12,191 nucleotides of DNA from an uncultured cyanobacterium (GCA_938029995.1 CALHGI010000657.1:1-12191), one strand, 5' to 3'. Positions 1 to 6,273 are shown, counted from the stretch's first letter. Notes: generated by a model not told the origin, from the sequence alone. A program made the numbers and translations.

Positions 1-2024
1 AATAACCCCGACAGTTTATTTAAGAAACCACTGGCTGAGCTAGCGGTGGTAGAGGTTAATACGGTCTTAAAGCCATCACTAACATAGCGACCGTAGCGAT
101 CCTGCCACTTCCACCGGGTATTTAGCTCAATATTCTGAGCCTTAACAGTTTGAATACCCGACAGGGCTTCCACCAAGAAGGATTGGGTTCTAGCATTTTG
201 CTCCGCCTTGGCCCGTAACTGACGGCGCACAATCGGTGACACAAACAAGGTCAGTCCCAAAAATAGGGGAATCGTCGACAGGGACACCAACGTCAGCTTG
301 AAGCTGTAAATCATCATGACGATGATGTAAACCACCGAGAAAACCGCATCCAAGACTACGGTGAGGGCGGTACCGGTTAGAAACTGACGAATGTTTTCCA
401 GCTCATTGACTCGGCTAGAAAGTTCACCCACCGGACGGCGATCAAAATATTTCAGCGGTAATCGCAGTAAATGATCGATGGTCTGGGAGGCCAAGGTCAT
501 GTCGATCCGGTTGGTGGTATCGACAAATAGATAGGTACGCAGACTGCCGAGAATGGCCTCGAACACCGCCACAATGACGAGGAAAATTCCCAGCACATGG
601 AGCGTATCCACACTCTGCTGCACAATCACCCGGTCAATAATCACCTGGATCATCAGGGGATTGGCCAAGCCAAAAATCTGGTAGAAGAACGAGGCGACCA
701 GCACCTCCACCAGCACCCACTTGTATTTGATTAGGGACGGCGTAAACCAGGACAGACCAAAGCGTTGCTGGGGCGTTTGGGACGTTGTCTCTAGTAAAAG
801 GACCTCCCCTTCTGGACCCCATAGTTCCTCAAAGGTTTGGGGGGAGTGGCGCACCAATCCCCGATCCGTAGGGCAGCCAATGACATACTTTTTGGCTGAC
901 GTTTCATAGAGGACGGCATAGCTATCGCGCCATTTGATTAACGCCAACTTGGGCAGACGACCAATGGCGCTGGCGGGGACCTTAGCCAGCTGGGGCTTAA
1001 GCCCCAACATGTCGGCCACCGCTCCACAGGATGCCAAGGAAACCTGACCCAAACGAGCCTTTTGATTGGTGATAACTCGGCGTACTACGTCCCGTTTAAA
1101 GGGCATGCCGAAATGCTTGGCCAGCATTTCAAAGCAGGCCACCAGGGCCTCTGCTTCTCCCCGAGCACGGATGTGGGGATAGTTCTGACTCCCGCTTGGT
1201 TCGACGACGGAATCAAACTCACCGTCCCTAGGCAGGGCATCGGCGTAGGGAATCTCGGGGGGCGGTGCATCGGTGGGGACCCAGGGGTCGTCATTGAGCA
1301 CTTCCGTGGCCTTGGTTTCCACCTGAGATACAATCACCGCCGAGGGAATGCCTAATAGGCGCGCTCCCCCACTGCTGAGCACTTGGGTAGAGGCCATGGA
1401 CGGGCTGAGCTGACCGCCCTGCTCGTGGGAGGCAATATTGCCTCGGCTAATGAACCACAGCCGTTGACTGTCGAGGTCGCTATGTTTCAGTTGCCCCTGG
1501 GGGACTTCCTGAATGGAAATTCCCGCCGATTGAATCTTGGCCGTCAGTTGGGCAATGTCACCCACATTGTGGGCCTGTTTTTCAAAGTATTTACTGACAA
1601 TTTCAAATAGCTCTGCCAGGTAGCAGTGATTTTGAATGGCGCTACCAAAGCTGGGATGGCTGGTGATGAGCTGCTTGACGATGACAACGGGCACCGCCAC
1701 GGCCACAATTTCGGTGGATGCGATCGCACTTTCACAGGCTACCCCTCGGGCCGGACCCGCCAGACCCAAAATATCCCCTGGCCCCAATAACTTTAGGGTA
1801 ATAGGATTTTTCGTATAGGGGTCATAGCCCAACAGACGGACCTGGCCCTCCTGAATCAGGACCACCTGATGTGGCATGGTTTCCCGCCTTAGGATGGGCT
1901 GTCCCATGCGGTAACGTAGCAGCTGGCTATTGTCAGACAAGGTGCGTAACGCGTCCGCCGGGAGACGGTCAAAGGGCGCGATATTGCCCAGCTGTTGAGC
2001 CATAGGATTTACGGTATAAGTCAT
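1..2024 (-). CDS. HlyB-type type I secretion ABC exporter with cNMP-like and C39-like domains (3' end off window)
   Basis: This is an inner-membrane exporter of the HlyB family, which moves unfolded proteins through a type I system with an HlyD adaptor and TolC. The 674 visible residues hold a cyclic-nucleotide-binding-like domain (about 15-125), a linker, a C39-peptidase-like domain (about 280-415) and the membrane domain (from about 435; helices near 435-462, 475-500 and 546-597). The cytoplasmic motif YFDRRPVGELSSR (526-538) and SFLVEALSGIQTVKAQ (615-630) are typical of the family. The nucleotide-binding domain with its Walker motifs must lie beyond base 1. The C39-like domain has A293 where the catalytic Cys should be, S368 for His and C384 for Asp, so it cannot be a working peptidase. 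The cNMP-like cassette lacks the usual Glu and Arg. The start ATG (2022-2024) is the first possible one, since an in-frame TAA lies two codons upstream. It follows the parvulin-like gene by 86 bp on the same strand. Cyanobacterial HetC and sll1180-type proteins are similar in architecture, so the substrate is open. Confidence 0.9.
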   Translation of the reverse strand, partial: MTYTVNPMAQQLGNIAPFDRLPADALRTLSDNSQLLRYRMGQPILRRETMPHQVVLIQEGQVRLLGYDPYTKNPITLKLLGPGDILGLAGPARGVACESAIASTEIVAVAVPVVIVKQLITSHPSFGSAIQNHCYLAELFEIVSKYFEKQAHNVGDIAQLTAKIQSAGISIQEVPQGQLKHSDLDSQRLWFISRGNIASHEQGGQLSPSMASTQVLSSGGARLLGIPSAVIVSQVETKATEVLNDDPWVPTDAPPPEIPYADALPRDGEFDSVVEPSGSQNYPHIRARGEAEALVACFEMLAKHFGMPFKRDVVRRVITNQKARLGQVSLASCGAVADMLGLKPQLAKVPASAIGRLPKLALIKWRDSYAVLYETSAKKYVIGCPTDRGLVRHSPQTFEELWGPEGEVLLLETTSQTPQQRFGLSWFTPSLIKYKWVLVEVLVASFFYQIFGLANPLMIQVIIDRVIVQQSVDTLHVLGIFLVIVAVFEAILGSLRTYLFVDTTNRIDMTLASQTIDHLLRLPLKYFDRRPVGELSSRVNELENIRQFLTGTALTVVLDAVFSVVYIIVMMIYSFKLTLVSLSTIPLFLGLTLFVSPIVRRQLRAKAEQNARTQSFLVEALSGIQTVKAQNIELNTRWKWQDRYGRYVSDGFKTVLTSTTASSASGFLNKLSGL
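1720..1727. repeat. HIP1 octamer GCGATCGC
   Basis: Perfect copy of the highly iterated palindrome of many cyanobacterial genomes, inside the exporter gene. It serves here as a taxonomic marker. Confidence 0.85.
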
Positions 2025-2110
2025 AGGTTATGCACGTGTATTATGCGCGCGTAAGCGGCTGACGTTTCATGGCAAAGAGTTTAAATAGCCGTAATCTAGG
2101 TAGTTTCTAG

Positions 2111-2833
2111 TTAAGGCAACAGGGGTTGAACAACAGTGGTCTTAGTCGTTTCCATAAGCCATGTATTAAACAGCTCATCGATCAAGCGTTGACGCATCGA
2201 ATCATCAAACTGCGCTGGCACAAACTTCTCTAACCGCGTAATCACATACCATTCACCAATCGGTGTCGGGGACCACAGCTGCTCCGGTTGACTGACCGAG
2301 AGCATGCGACCAATCATGGGATGGGGAACGCTAAGTTCCACCGGCCCAATGAGGCCACCGGTTTGAGCTTCCTGACCTTCCGAATAATGCCGAGCCAAAT
2401 CAGCAAATGATTCCCCATCGTCATTAAGTCGGAAATAGAGTTCCTGGGCCAGACTAGGGTCCTTGGTTCTAATCAGCGAGTAGAGCACCCGATCCAACTT
2501 GACCTTACGTTCCAAGAAATAAGATTCTGCCTGATTACCCCAGGTGTCCTCCTTAAACTTGGCAATTTTGGCAACCCGTAAAGCCCTCATATACATCTGC
2601 TCCTGGGTCAGCTTTTGCTGGGTTTGCCAGGCCTGTTGCTGCTCTTCAGTAACCAAATTACGCTGTTGGCAAAACGTTCTATAGGCCTCTTCAGGATCAC
2701 ACGCAACCGATTCAATAGCCTGATCCATCACCACTTCCTGCACCAACTTAGGTAAAAGTTGATGCAATTGCAGCTGCTCTAGCAACATGCGGATATCAAG
2801 CTCTGAATCACCAATTTTCAATACTGCTGACAT
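2111..2833 (-). CDS. parvulin-like (PpiC/SurA-type) protein paired with type I exporter
   Basis: A 240-residue protein with an all-helical N-terminal part (about 1-110) that resembles SurA-type N-domains and a parvulin-like domain at about 112-205. The domain is recognised from FADLARHYSEG (143-153), TGGLIGPVELS (158-168) and the closing segment GEWYVITRLE (193-202). Parvulins are peptidyl-prolyl isomerases. Here the first active-site His position (the usual sHIL) reads YSLI (118-121), and the second (the usual GyHII) reads EWYVI, so both histidines are missing and isomerase activity is doubtful. There is no signal peptide or membrane segment, so it should stay in the cytoplasm, unlike SurA or PrsA. 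It lies 86 bp upstream of the HlyB-type gene on the same strand, which suggests an operon and a role in holding or presenting the exported substrate. The start ATG (2831-2833) has only a weak upstream GGG as a ribosome-binding site. The family is clear, the role is inferred. Confidence 0.85.
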   Translation of the reverse strand: MSAVLKIGDSELDIRMLLEQLQLHQLLPKLVQEVVMDQAIESVACDPEEAYRTFCQQRNLVTEEQQQAWQTQQKLTQEQMYMRALRVAKIAKFKEDTWGNQAESYFLERKVKLDRVLYSLIRTKDPSLAQELYFRLNDDGESFADLARHYSEGQEAQTGGLIGPVELSVPHPMIGRMLSVSQPEQLWSPTPIGEWYVITRLEKFVPAQFDDSMRQRLIDELFNTWLMETTKTTVVQPLLP

Positions 2834-2896
2834 TATGAAAACCCTGATGGACTAAGTAATATAGCGGTACATTTGATAGTAAATTCGGCACTGTTG

Positions 2897-2949
2897 AATG
2901 GGTGTATGAATTTGTATGGTTAAGCGAGGCTCCAAACGTTACACCCATT
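2897..2949. repeat. 10-bp perfect inverted repeat upstream of the parvulin-like gene
   Basis: AATGGGTGTA (2897-2906) is perfectly complementary to TACACCCATT (2940-2949), with 33 bases between. It sits 64 bp upstream of the parvulin-like start, in the leader or promoter zone of the export operon. It could be a regulator site or a stem-loop in the leader RNA. No T-run follows on either strand, so it is not a simple terminator. Confidence 0.5.
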
Positions 2950-3252
2950 GACTTTACTAACTCCGAACTAGTGACTGTGAACCAGCAACGTCGTAAGTGT
3001 AGGCCCTTAGGTTAGAACGTCAACATCGCTGAATAGGGAAGGCGAATTTCAGACACAACGTCATCATAAAAAATCACCATAGTTTGAATAGCGTCAAACT
3101 AATACCAGGGAAATCCACTACAATTTTGCTCATATGGGATTGAGCTAATTCTACAGAGTTCCTAATCAGGATTTTGATTAAGCTTTCCCGTTTAAATTCA
3201 CAAACTGAACAATTTTTCTGGATAGGTTGTAACCGAATAATTACCTCAATAT

Positions 3253-3278
3253 ATAGATTAAATTAATAGATTAAATTA
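3253..3278. repeat. tandem 13-bp repeat (two copies)
   Basis: ATAGATTAAATTA occurs twice head to tail (3253-3265 and 3266-3278) without a mismatch, in a very AT-rich stretch. It could be a slippage product or a paired binding site. No function can be assigned. Confidence 0.7.
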
Positions 3279-3390
3279 GTCCGTTATATGGGCAAGCCAA
3301 GTCAGGAAACTTAACTACTCCTTCACAAAGGATGCGTCCTATTCCGGTCGTTTTTACATACATTCGTGCTGTCTGACGTCTAGCTAAACT

Positions 3391-3418
3391 AACGACCGCT
3401 ATCGGCAAAGCGAGCGTT
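3391..3418. repeat. imperfect hairpin upstream of the PstS-like gene
   Basis: AACGACCGCT (3391-3400) can pair with AGCGAGCGTT (3409-3418): 4 bp, a 2x2 internal loop, then 4 bp, closed by an 8-base loop. No T-run follows. Significance unknown. Confidence 0.35.
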
Positions 3419-3513
3419 GAGTGTGTGGCTTGGTCGATGGCGGTTGAGCCACCGTTGAGTATTTTACATGGGTATCCATGCCAGGCATTCCAGAGATTGA
3501 TTAAGTAAATCTG

Positions 3514-3554
3514 ATTACCCAAATATTAACCAGATCCTTATATCGTCTTAGTCA
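3514..3554 (+). promoter_or_regulatory. possible degenerate Pho-box array
   Basis: Four TTA-centred units lie at nearly helical spacing: ATTACCCA (3514-3521), ATTAACCA (3525-3532), CTTATATC (3537-3544) and CTTAGTCA (3547-3554). The TTA triplets are 11, 12 and 10 bp apart. Cyanobacterial Pho boxes are 8-mers of the form YTTAAYYW separated by 3 bp. The first two units fit well, the last two poorly. The gene that follows is a phosphate-binding-type protein, which makes the idea reasonable. The array ends only 5 bp before the ATG, which is unusually close for a PhoB-type activator site. Confidence 0.25.
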
Positions 3555-3559
3555 ACCTC

Positions 3560-4651
3560 ATGAGTACTGGTATGCAACAGCCGCAAAACAATAAACTCCT
3601 GATCGCGATTACCCTAGTCGGTTTAGGCCTGGTTGCCGGGGTGTTTGGCCTAGTGTCATGGTTTGCGGGGGCGGGCGGCCTTAGCTCAGGACCCCAGTCA
3701 ACGAATAGCCCCAATAGCCAAACCGGTAATCAAAGTAGCAATCCCAATACCGGCACCTCCTCTGGGGAGTCATTGGGGGATGTTCAAAATGTGCCCCAAG
3801 GGCTATTTAACTATGGGGGCAGCACCACTTGGATTCCGGTGCATGAATCGGTCAACGCTGCCATTACCGCCTCGTTTCCTGACTATCAACTGCGATACAC
3901 GCTCCCGTCTAGCGGTTCACCGGGGTCTGGCACCGGAATCAAGATGCTGTTAGATGGTCAGTTATCGTTTTCAGAATCCTCCCGACCGGTTAAATCCGAG
4001 GAATATGAAGCTGCTCAGCAGCGTGGTTTTACCCTGGAGCAAGTTCCAGCTGCGATCGACGGCATTGCCTTTGCTGTGCATCCAGATTTAGATGTGGACG
4101 GGGTGAGTATTGATCAGATCAAGGCAATTTATACGGGAAGCCTGACCAACTGGTCGGAATTGGGCGGCCCGGATCTGCCGATTTTGGCCTATAGCCGTTC
4201 TCCAGAGACTGCCGGTACTGCTAAGTACTTTTTAGATGACGTGATCGATGCCAAGGATTACGGGAAAGACGTTGTTTTTGTCGAAGATACCACCGCGGGG
4301 GTACGCCAGGTAATCGGTAATAAGGGGGGAATTTACTACGCTTCGGCCCCGGAAATCGTCACTCAGTGCTCAATCTATGCCATTCCCGTGGCCGCCCGAG
4401 ACCAACCGAATAATTTTATTCCCCCCTATGCGGATAGCTGGAAAACAGGCCAAGACTGTTTAAATCAGCCCAATGCGGTCAATAAAACTGCATTCCGTGA
4501 GAGCAGCTATCCCTTAACGCGGCGTCTGTTTGTCATCGTTAAAGCTGATGGGGCCAGTGATGAATCCGCTGGACAAGCCTATGTCAATATATTGCTTTCC
4601 CCGGCTGGACAGACCTTAATTGAACAGGCTGGGTTTGTCAGTATTCAATAG
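3560..4651 (+). CDS. membrane-anchored PstS-like phosphate-binding protein
   Basis: A 363-residue substrate-binding protein of the PstS/PBP-like family, which captures phosphate outside the plasma membrane for an ABC importer. An N-terminal hydrophobic segment (about 12-36) acts as a signal or anchor. A flexible Ser/Asn/Gly-rich linker (about 40-72) follows, and then the binding domain (about 78-363). Ligand-pocket motifs are visible: GSTT (87-90), GSGTGIKMLLDG (122-133) running into SESSRP (138-143), and SRSPETAGTAKYF (212-224), which corresponds to the usual SGT loop. Two cysteines (C270, C300) could form a disulfide. There is no lipobox. No pstC, pstA or pstB lies nearby, so it is an orphan binding protein, perhaps a sensor-like or auxiliary one. 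The ATG at 3560 has no clear Shine-Dalgarno sequence, and Met5 (3572) is an alternative start. rsmE follows 45 bp downstream on the same strand. Phosphate as ligand is inferred from family motifs. Confidence 0.85.
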   Translation: MSTGMQQPQNNKLLIAITLVGLGLVAGVFGLVSWFAGAGGLSSGPQSTNSPNSQTGNQSSNPNTGTSSGESLGDVQNVPQGLFNYGGSTTWIPVHESVNAAITASFPDYQLRYTLPSSGSPGSGTGIKMLLDGQLSFSESSRPVKSEEYEAAQQRGFTLEQVPAAIDGIAFAVHPDLDVDGVSIDQIKAIYTGSLTNWSELGGPDLPILAYSRSPETAGTAKYFLDDVIDAKDYGKDVVFVEDTTAGVRQVIGNKGGIYYASAPEIVTQCSIYAIPVAARDQPNNFIPPYADSWKTGQDCLNQPNAVNKTAFRESSYPLTRRLFVIVKADGASDESAGQAYVNILLSPAGQTLIEQAGFVSIQ

Positions 4652-4654
4652 GGC

Positions 4655-4683
4655 TGATGCGGCTAGGATGAATAGCGGCATCA
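4655..4683 (+). repeat. stem-loop in the gap between the PstS-like gene and rsmE
   Basis: TGATGCGGCT (4655-4664) pairs with AGCGGCATCA (4674-4683) with one G-G mismatch and a 9-base loop. It starts 3 bp after the PstS-like stop and ends 13 bp before the rsmE ATG. No T-run follows, so it looks more like an RNA-processing or stability hairpin than a terminator. It could lower rsmE expression relative to the first gene. Confidence 0.45.
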
Positions 4684-4696
4684 CTCAAGCTAATCC

Positions 4697-5419
4697 ATGC
4701 AGCGCATTACCATTAACCCAGCCCAGCAGGTGGCCGATAGGCTCCAGTTAACTAGTGAGCAAGTTCACTATTTACGACGGGTGCTGCGGTTAAATTCCGG
4801 CGATATGTTTATCGCCCAGAACGGTCAGGGACAACAGTGGCAGAGTCAGCTGACAGACACTCCAGGCCAAGCCAAGATTCTGTCTGCCCTGGTTCCATCT
4901 TTAAGGCCAGCGACGTTAGAACTGGTGGCCGCCTTACCTAAAACCGGATTTGATGATGTTGTCCGTCAGGCTACTGAGCTTGGGGTAACGGCCATACAGC
5001 CCCTGCTCAGTCAGCGCACCCTCCTCAACCCCAGTGCTAAAAAGCTAGGGCGTTGGCAACGCATTGCCCAGGAAGCTTCGGAACAATGTGAGCGTGGCTA
5101 TGTGCCCGAGATCGCCCATCCCCTTAAATTTACTGAGTGGATTAATGATACACAGGTAGCGGTGGGGAACTATTTCTGTGTTGCTAGGGTCGATGGATCT
5201 GGGCTATTACCCTGTGTGCAAGCACTTCTGAGCGATTCTCCTCAGCAATCGATTCAGGTGGTAATTGGTCCGGAAGGGGGCTGGACACCTGAGGAAATTA
5301 CGGTTGCGATCGCACATGGCTATCAAACAACATCTCTTGGTTCCGGGATATTACGTGCAACAACAGCTTCACTCACCGCCCTGGCGATCATCTCGTCAGT
5401 TCGGGAGCAGTTGATGTAA
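4697..5419 (+). CDS. rsmE: 16S rRNA (uracil-1498-N3)-methyltransferase RsmE
   Basis: RsmE transfers a methyl group from S-adenosylmethionine to N3 of U1498 of 16S rRNA in the assembled 30S subunit. The 240 residues match the usual family length. An N-terminal PUA-like RNA-binding part (about 15-70, with VHYLRRVLRLNSGD at 23-36) precedes the SPOUT knot domain (about 74-238). Hallmarks are the EASEQCERGYVPEI stretch (126-139), the SAM-binding loop IGPEGGWTPEE (190-200) and LGSGILRATTA (214-224). The last motif usually reads LRxETA, and here the Glu is Thr222. The gene shares strand with the PstS-like gene 45 bp upstream and is probably co-transcribed with it. Its last seven codons belong to a direct repeat whose second copy lies before arsR. 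No terminator follows directly. Confidence 0.95.
   Translation: MQRITINPAQQVADRLQLTSEQVHYLRRVLRLNSGDMFIAQNGQGQQWQSQLTDTPGQAKILSALVPSLRPATLELVAALPKTGFDDVVRQATELGVTAIQPLLSQRTLLNPSAKKLGRWQRIAQEASEQCERGYVPEIAHPLKFTEWINDTQVAVGNYFCVARVDGSGLLPCVQALLSDSPQQSIQVVIGPEGGWTPEEITVAIAHGYQTTSLGSGILRATTASLTALAIISSVREQLM
5306..5313. repeat. HIP1 octamer GCGATCGC
   Basis: Perfect HIP1 palindrome inside rsmE; marker of cyanobacterial DNA. Confidence 0.85.
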
Positions 5420-5552
5420 ACAATTTTCGCGTATTTGTTCGGATGGCCAGACGATTCAATCTTGATTAGGTTAAAGAAAATATAAAGATTTCAAAAAAAG
5501 GTTGCCTGCCCTTGGCTAAAGAGTGCGGCATTTTTCAGAAAATTACCATGCA
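5399..5552 (+). repeat. diverged direct repeat, copy 1 (rsmE end to a relic start codon)
   Basis: This copy covers the last codons of rsmE, a spacer and the motif ATTACCATGCA. By eye, 62 bases from 5411 match 5662 onward at about 81%, and the last 50 bases (5503-5552) match 5764-5813 at about 66% without a gap. Between these blocks copy 2 is about 10 bases longer. Just after the rsmE stop lies a dyad, AACAA (5419-5423) and TTGTT (5435-5439) around CGCG, which is also kept in copy 2. Confidence 0.7.
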
Positions 5553-5670
5553 CCGTTCAATTGAACAGAGTTACGAGACAAACCAATATCTACTTTCAAG
5601 GTCAAGGGATATCCTAAGGCCTAATCTGTTTTACGCCGAGAAGAATATTGTTCCCGTGAAGTTGATATAA
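5548..5670 (+). other. 40-codon open frame, probable relic joining an arsR-like start to an rsmE-like end
   Basis: The ATG (5548-5550) corresponds exactly to the arsR ATG in the repeat alignment. The frame begins Met-His like ArsR and shares Gln7. It ends in KLI-stop where rsmE ends in QLM-stop, inside the second repeat copy. The middle shows no convincing similarity to a protein family. The simplest reading is a deletion scar left from a duplicated rsmE-arsR locus. A small expressed peptide cannot be excluded but nothing supports it. Confidence 0.3.
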
Positions 5671-5813
5671 ACAAATCTCGCGTATTTGTCCGGATTGCCA
5701 GCCGATTTAAGTTTGGCTAGTTTTAAAAAAAGTTCGAATGATATAGGTAAGTGACTTTAAACTTACCTGCATTTGGATATGGGGTTTAGTGTTTATTAAT
5801 CAATTACCATGCA
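5650..5813 (+). repeat. diverged direct repeat, copy 2 (rsmE-like end to arsR start)
   Basis: Second copy of the repeat at 5399-5552. It starts with a relic of the rsmE 3' end, including the TAA at 5668-5670, and runs through the arsR ATG. The dyad after the stop is cleaner here: ACAAAT (5671-5676) and ATTTGT (5684-5689). Relative to copy 1 it has about 10 extra bases, in the middle part where the perfect dyad at 5745-5768 lies. Confidence 0.7.
5745..5768 (+). promoter_or_regulatory. candidate ArsR operator (8-bp-arm dyad)
   Basis: AGGTAAGT (5745-5752) and ACTTACCT (5761-5768) form a perfect dyad with an 8-base centre. It ends 41 bp before the arsR ATG. ArsR/SmtB repressors bind imperfect dyads of this size in their own promoters, so autoregulation is the natural guess. 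The dyad is missing from repeat copy 1, where no intact arsR follows. Binding itself is inferred. Confidence 0.5.
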
Positions 5814-6084
5814 TAGCACAGCTAACCAGGATCACGTATTTTCAGGATTTCACGCCTTATCAGAACCTATCCGCATTCAAGTGTTAGAGCTTCTACGGGA
5901 AGGAGAATTTTGTGTCGGCGATATGTGTGAACGTCTCAGCATCGCCCAGTCGAAACTCTCTTTTCACCTTAAGACACTTAAGCAGGCAGGTCTCGTAACG
6001 GCTCGTCAGCAGGGGCGTTGGATGTACTATAGTCTTAACCCTGAACAGTTTAATATTCTAGAGACCTACCTCTCTAACTATTAG
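5809..6084 (+). CDS. ArsR/SmtB-family winged-helix repressor
   Basis: A 91-residue DNA-binding repressor with the compact ArsR fold. The N-terminal helix holds ALSEPIRIQVLELL (16-29), the helix-turn-helix lies at about 37-62 (recognition helix near SKLSFHLKTLKQAGL, 48-62), and the wing is ARQQGRWMYYSL (65-76). The metal-binding stretch EFCVGDMC (33-40) has Cys35 and Cys40, which match Cys32 and Cys37 of the classical ArsR, while the middle Cys (the usual CVC) is Gly37. An As(III) or Sb(III) response through two thiols is possible, but other inducers fit too. No arsenic, zinc or copper gene lies next to it, so its target beyond its own promoter is unknown. The dyad at 5745-5768 is a likely operator. 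It lies 389 bp after rsmE and 301 bp before the HAD gene, apparently as its own unit. Confidence 0.88.
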   Translation: MHSTANQDHVFSGFHALSEPIRIQVLELLREGEFCVGDMCERLSIAQSKLSFHLKTLKQAGLVTARQQGRWMYYSLNPEQFNILETYLSNY

Positions 6085-6109
6085 CTTACTGCGCTACTTG
6101 ACTATCGAA

Positions 6110-6143
6110 GGAATACCGAAAACTAAGAGAATATCGGTATTCC
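6110..6143 (+). repeat. 10-bp perfect inverted repeat after arsR
   Basis: GGAATACCGA (6110-6119) and TCGGTATTCC (6134-6143) flank a 14-base loop, starting 26 bp after the arsR stop. No T-run follows directly. It could protect the arsR mRNA 3' end or be a protein site. Confidence 0.6.
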
Positions 6144-6166
6144 AGACGTTTCCTTAACCAATTAAG

Positions 6167-6260
6167 GGCTTGTTAAAAATTAAGGTCATGGCCTTATTCA
6201 TTTAAATCATGGCTTAACAAGCCTTTCAGGCTTAAACCGTGAAGTCGTGTCTTAACGGTT
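6167..6260 (+). ncRNA. candidate structured RNA segment before a terminator
   Basis: Several perfect or near-perfect stems are packed here. GGCTTGTTAA (6167-6176) pairs with TTAACAAGCC (6214-6223) and encloses TAAGG/CCTTA (6181-6185 with 6192-6196). AAGCCT/AGGCTT (6219-6224 with 6228-6233) competes for the same bases. AACCGTGAAG (6235-6244) pairs with CTTAACGGTT (6251-6260) with one mismatch. With the terminator downstream this looks like a 3'-UTR-derived small RNA, an independent small RNA, or a leader controlling the HAD gene. It matches no RNA family that I recognise, and no promoter is evident. Confidence 0.35.
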
Positions 6261-6273
6261 CCTAAGTGCTTCT

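Larger units (their letters stand above)
2834..3559. other. non-coding region between divergent genes
   Basis: About 725 bp separating the divergently transcribed parvulin-like and PstS-like genes. Most of it is AT-rich, but about 3280-3480 looks more GC-rich. It holds an inverted repeat (2897-2949), a tandem 13-mer (3253-3278), a hairpin (3391-3418) and a possible Pho-box array (3514-3554). The only long open frame (3271-3522, minus) has no recognisable domain and I do not accept it as a gene. It must contain the promoters for both flanking genes, but I cannot place them with confidence. Confidence 0.6.

Noticed and set aside
1062..1355. 97-codon plus-strand open frame
   Set aside because: It is antisense to the C39-like domain of the exporter and has no domain of its own.
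3271..3522. 83-codon open frame on the minus strand before the PstS-like gene
   Set aside because: No domain, no ribosome-binding site, and it overlaps hairpins and the probable PstS-like promoter. The somewhat higher GC could mark an eroded insertion; a translated search of 3270-3520 would settle it.
5384..5389. Thr222 in place of Glu in the LRxETA motif of RsmE as a sign of inactivity
   Set aside because: All other RsmE motifs are intact, and I believe cyanobacterial RsmE proteins often vary at this position, so I do not treat it as a defect.
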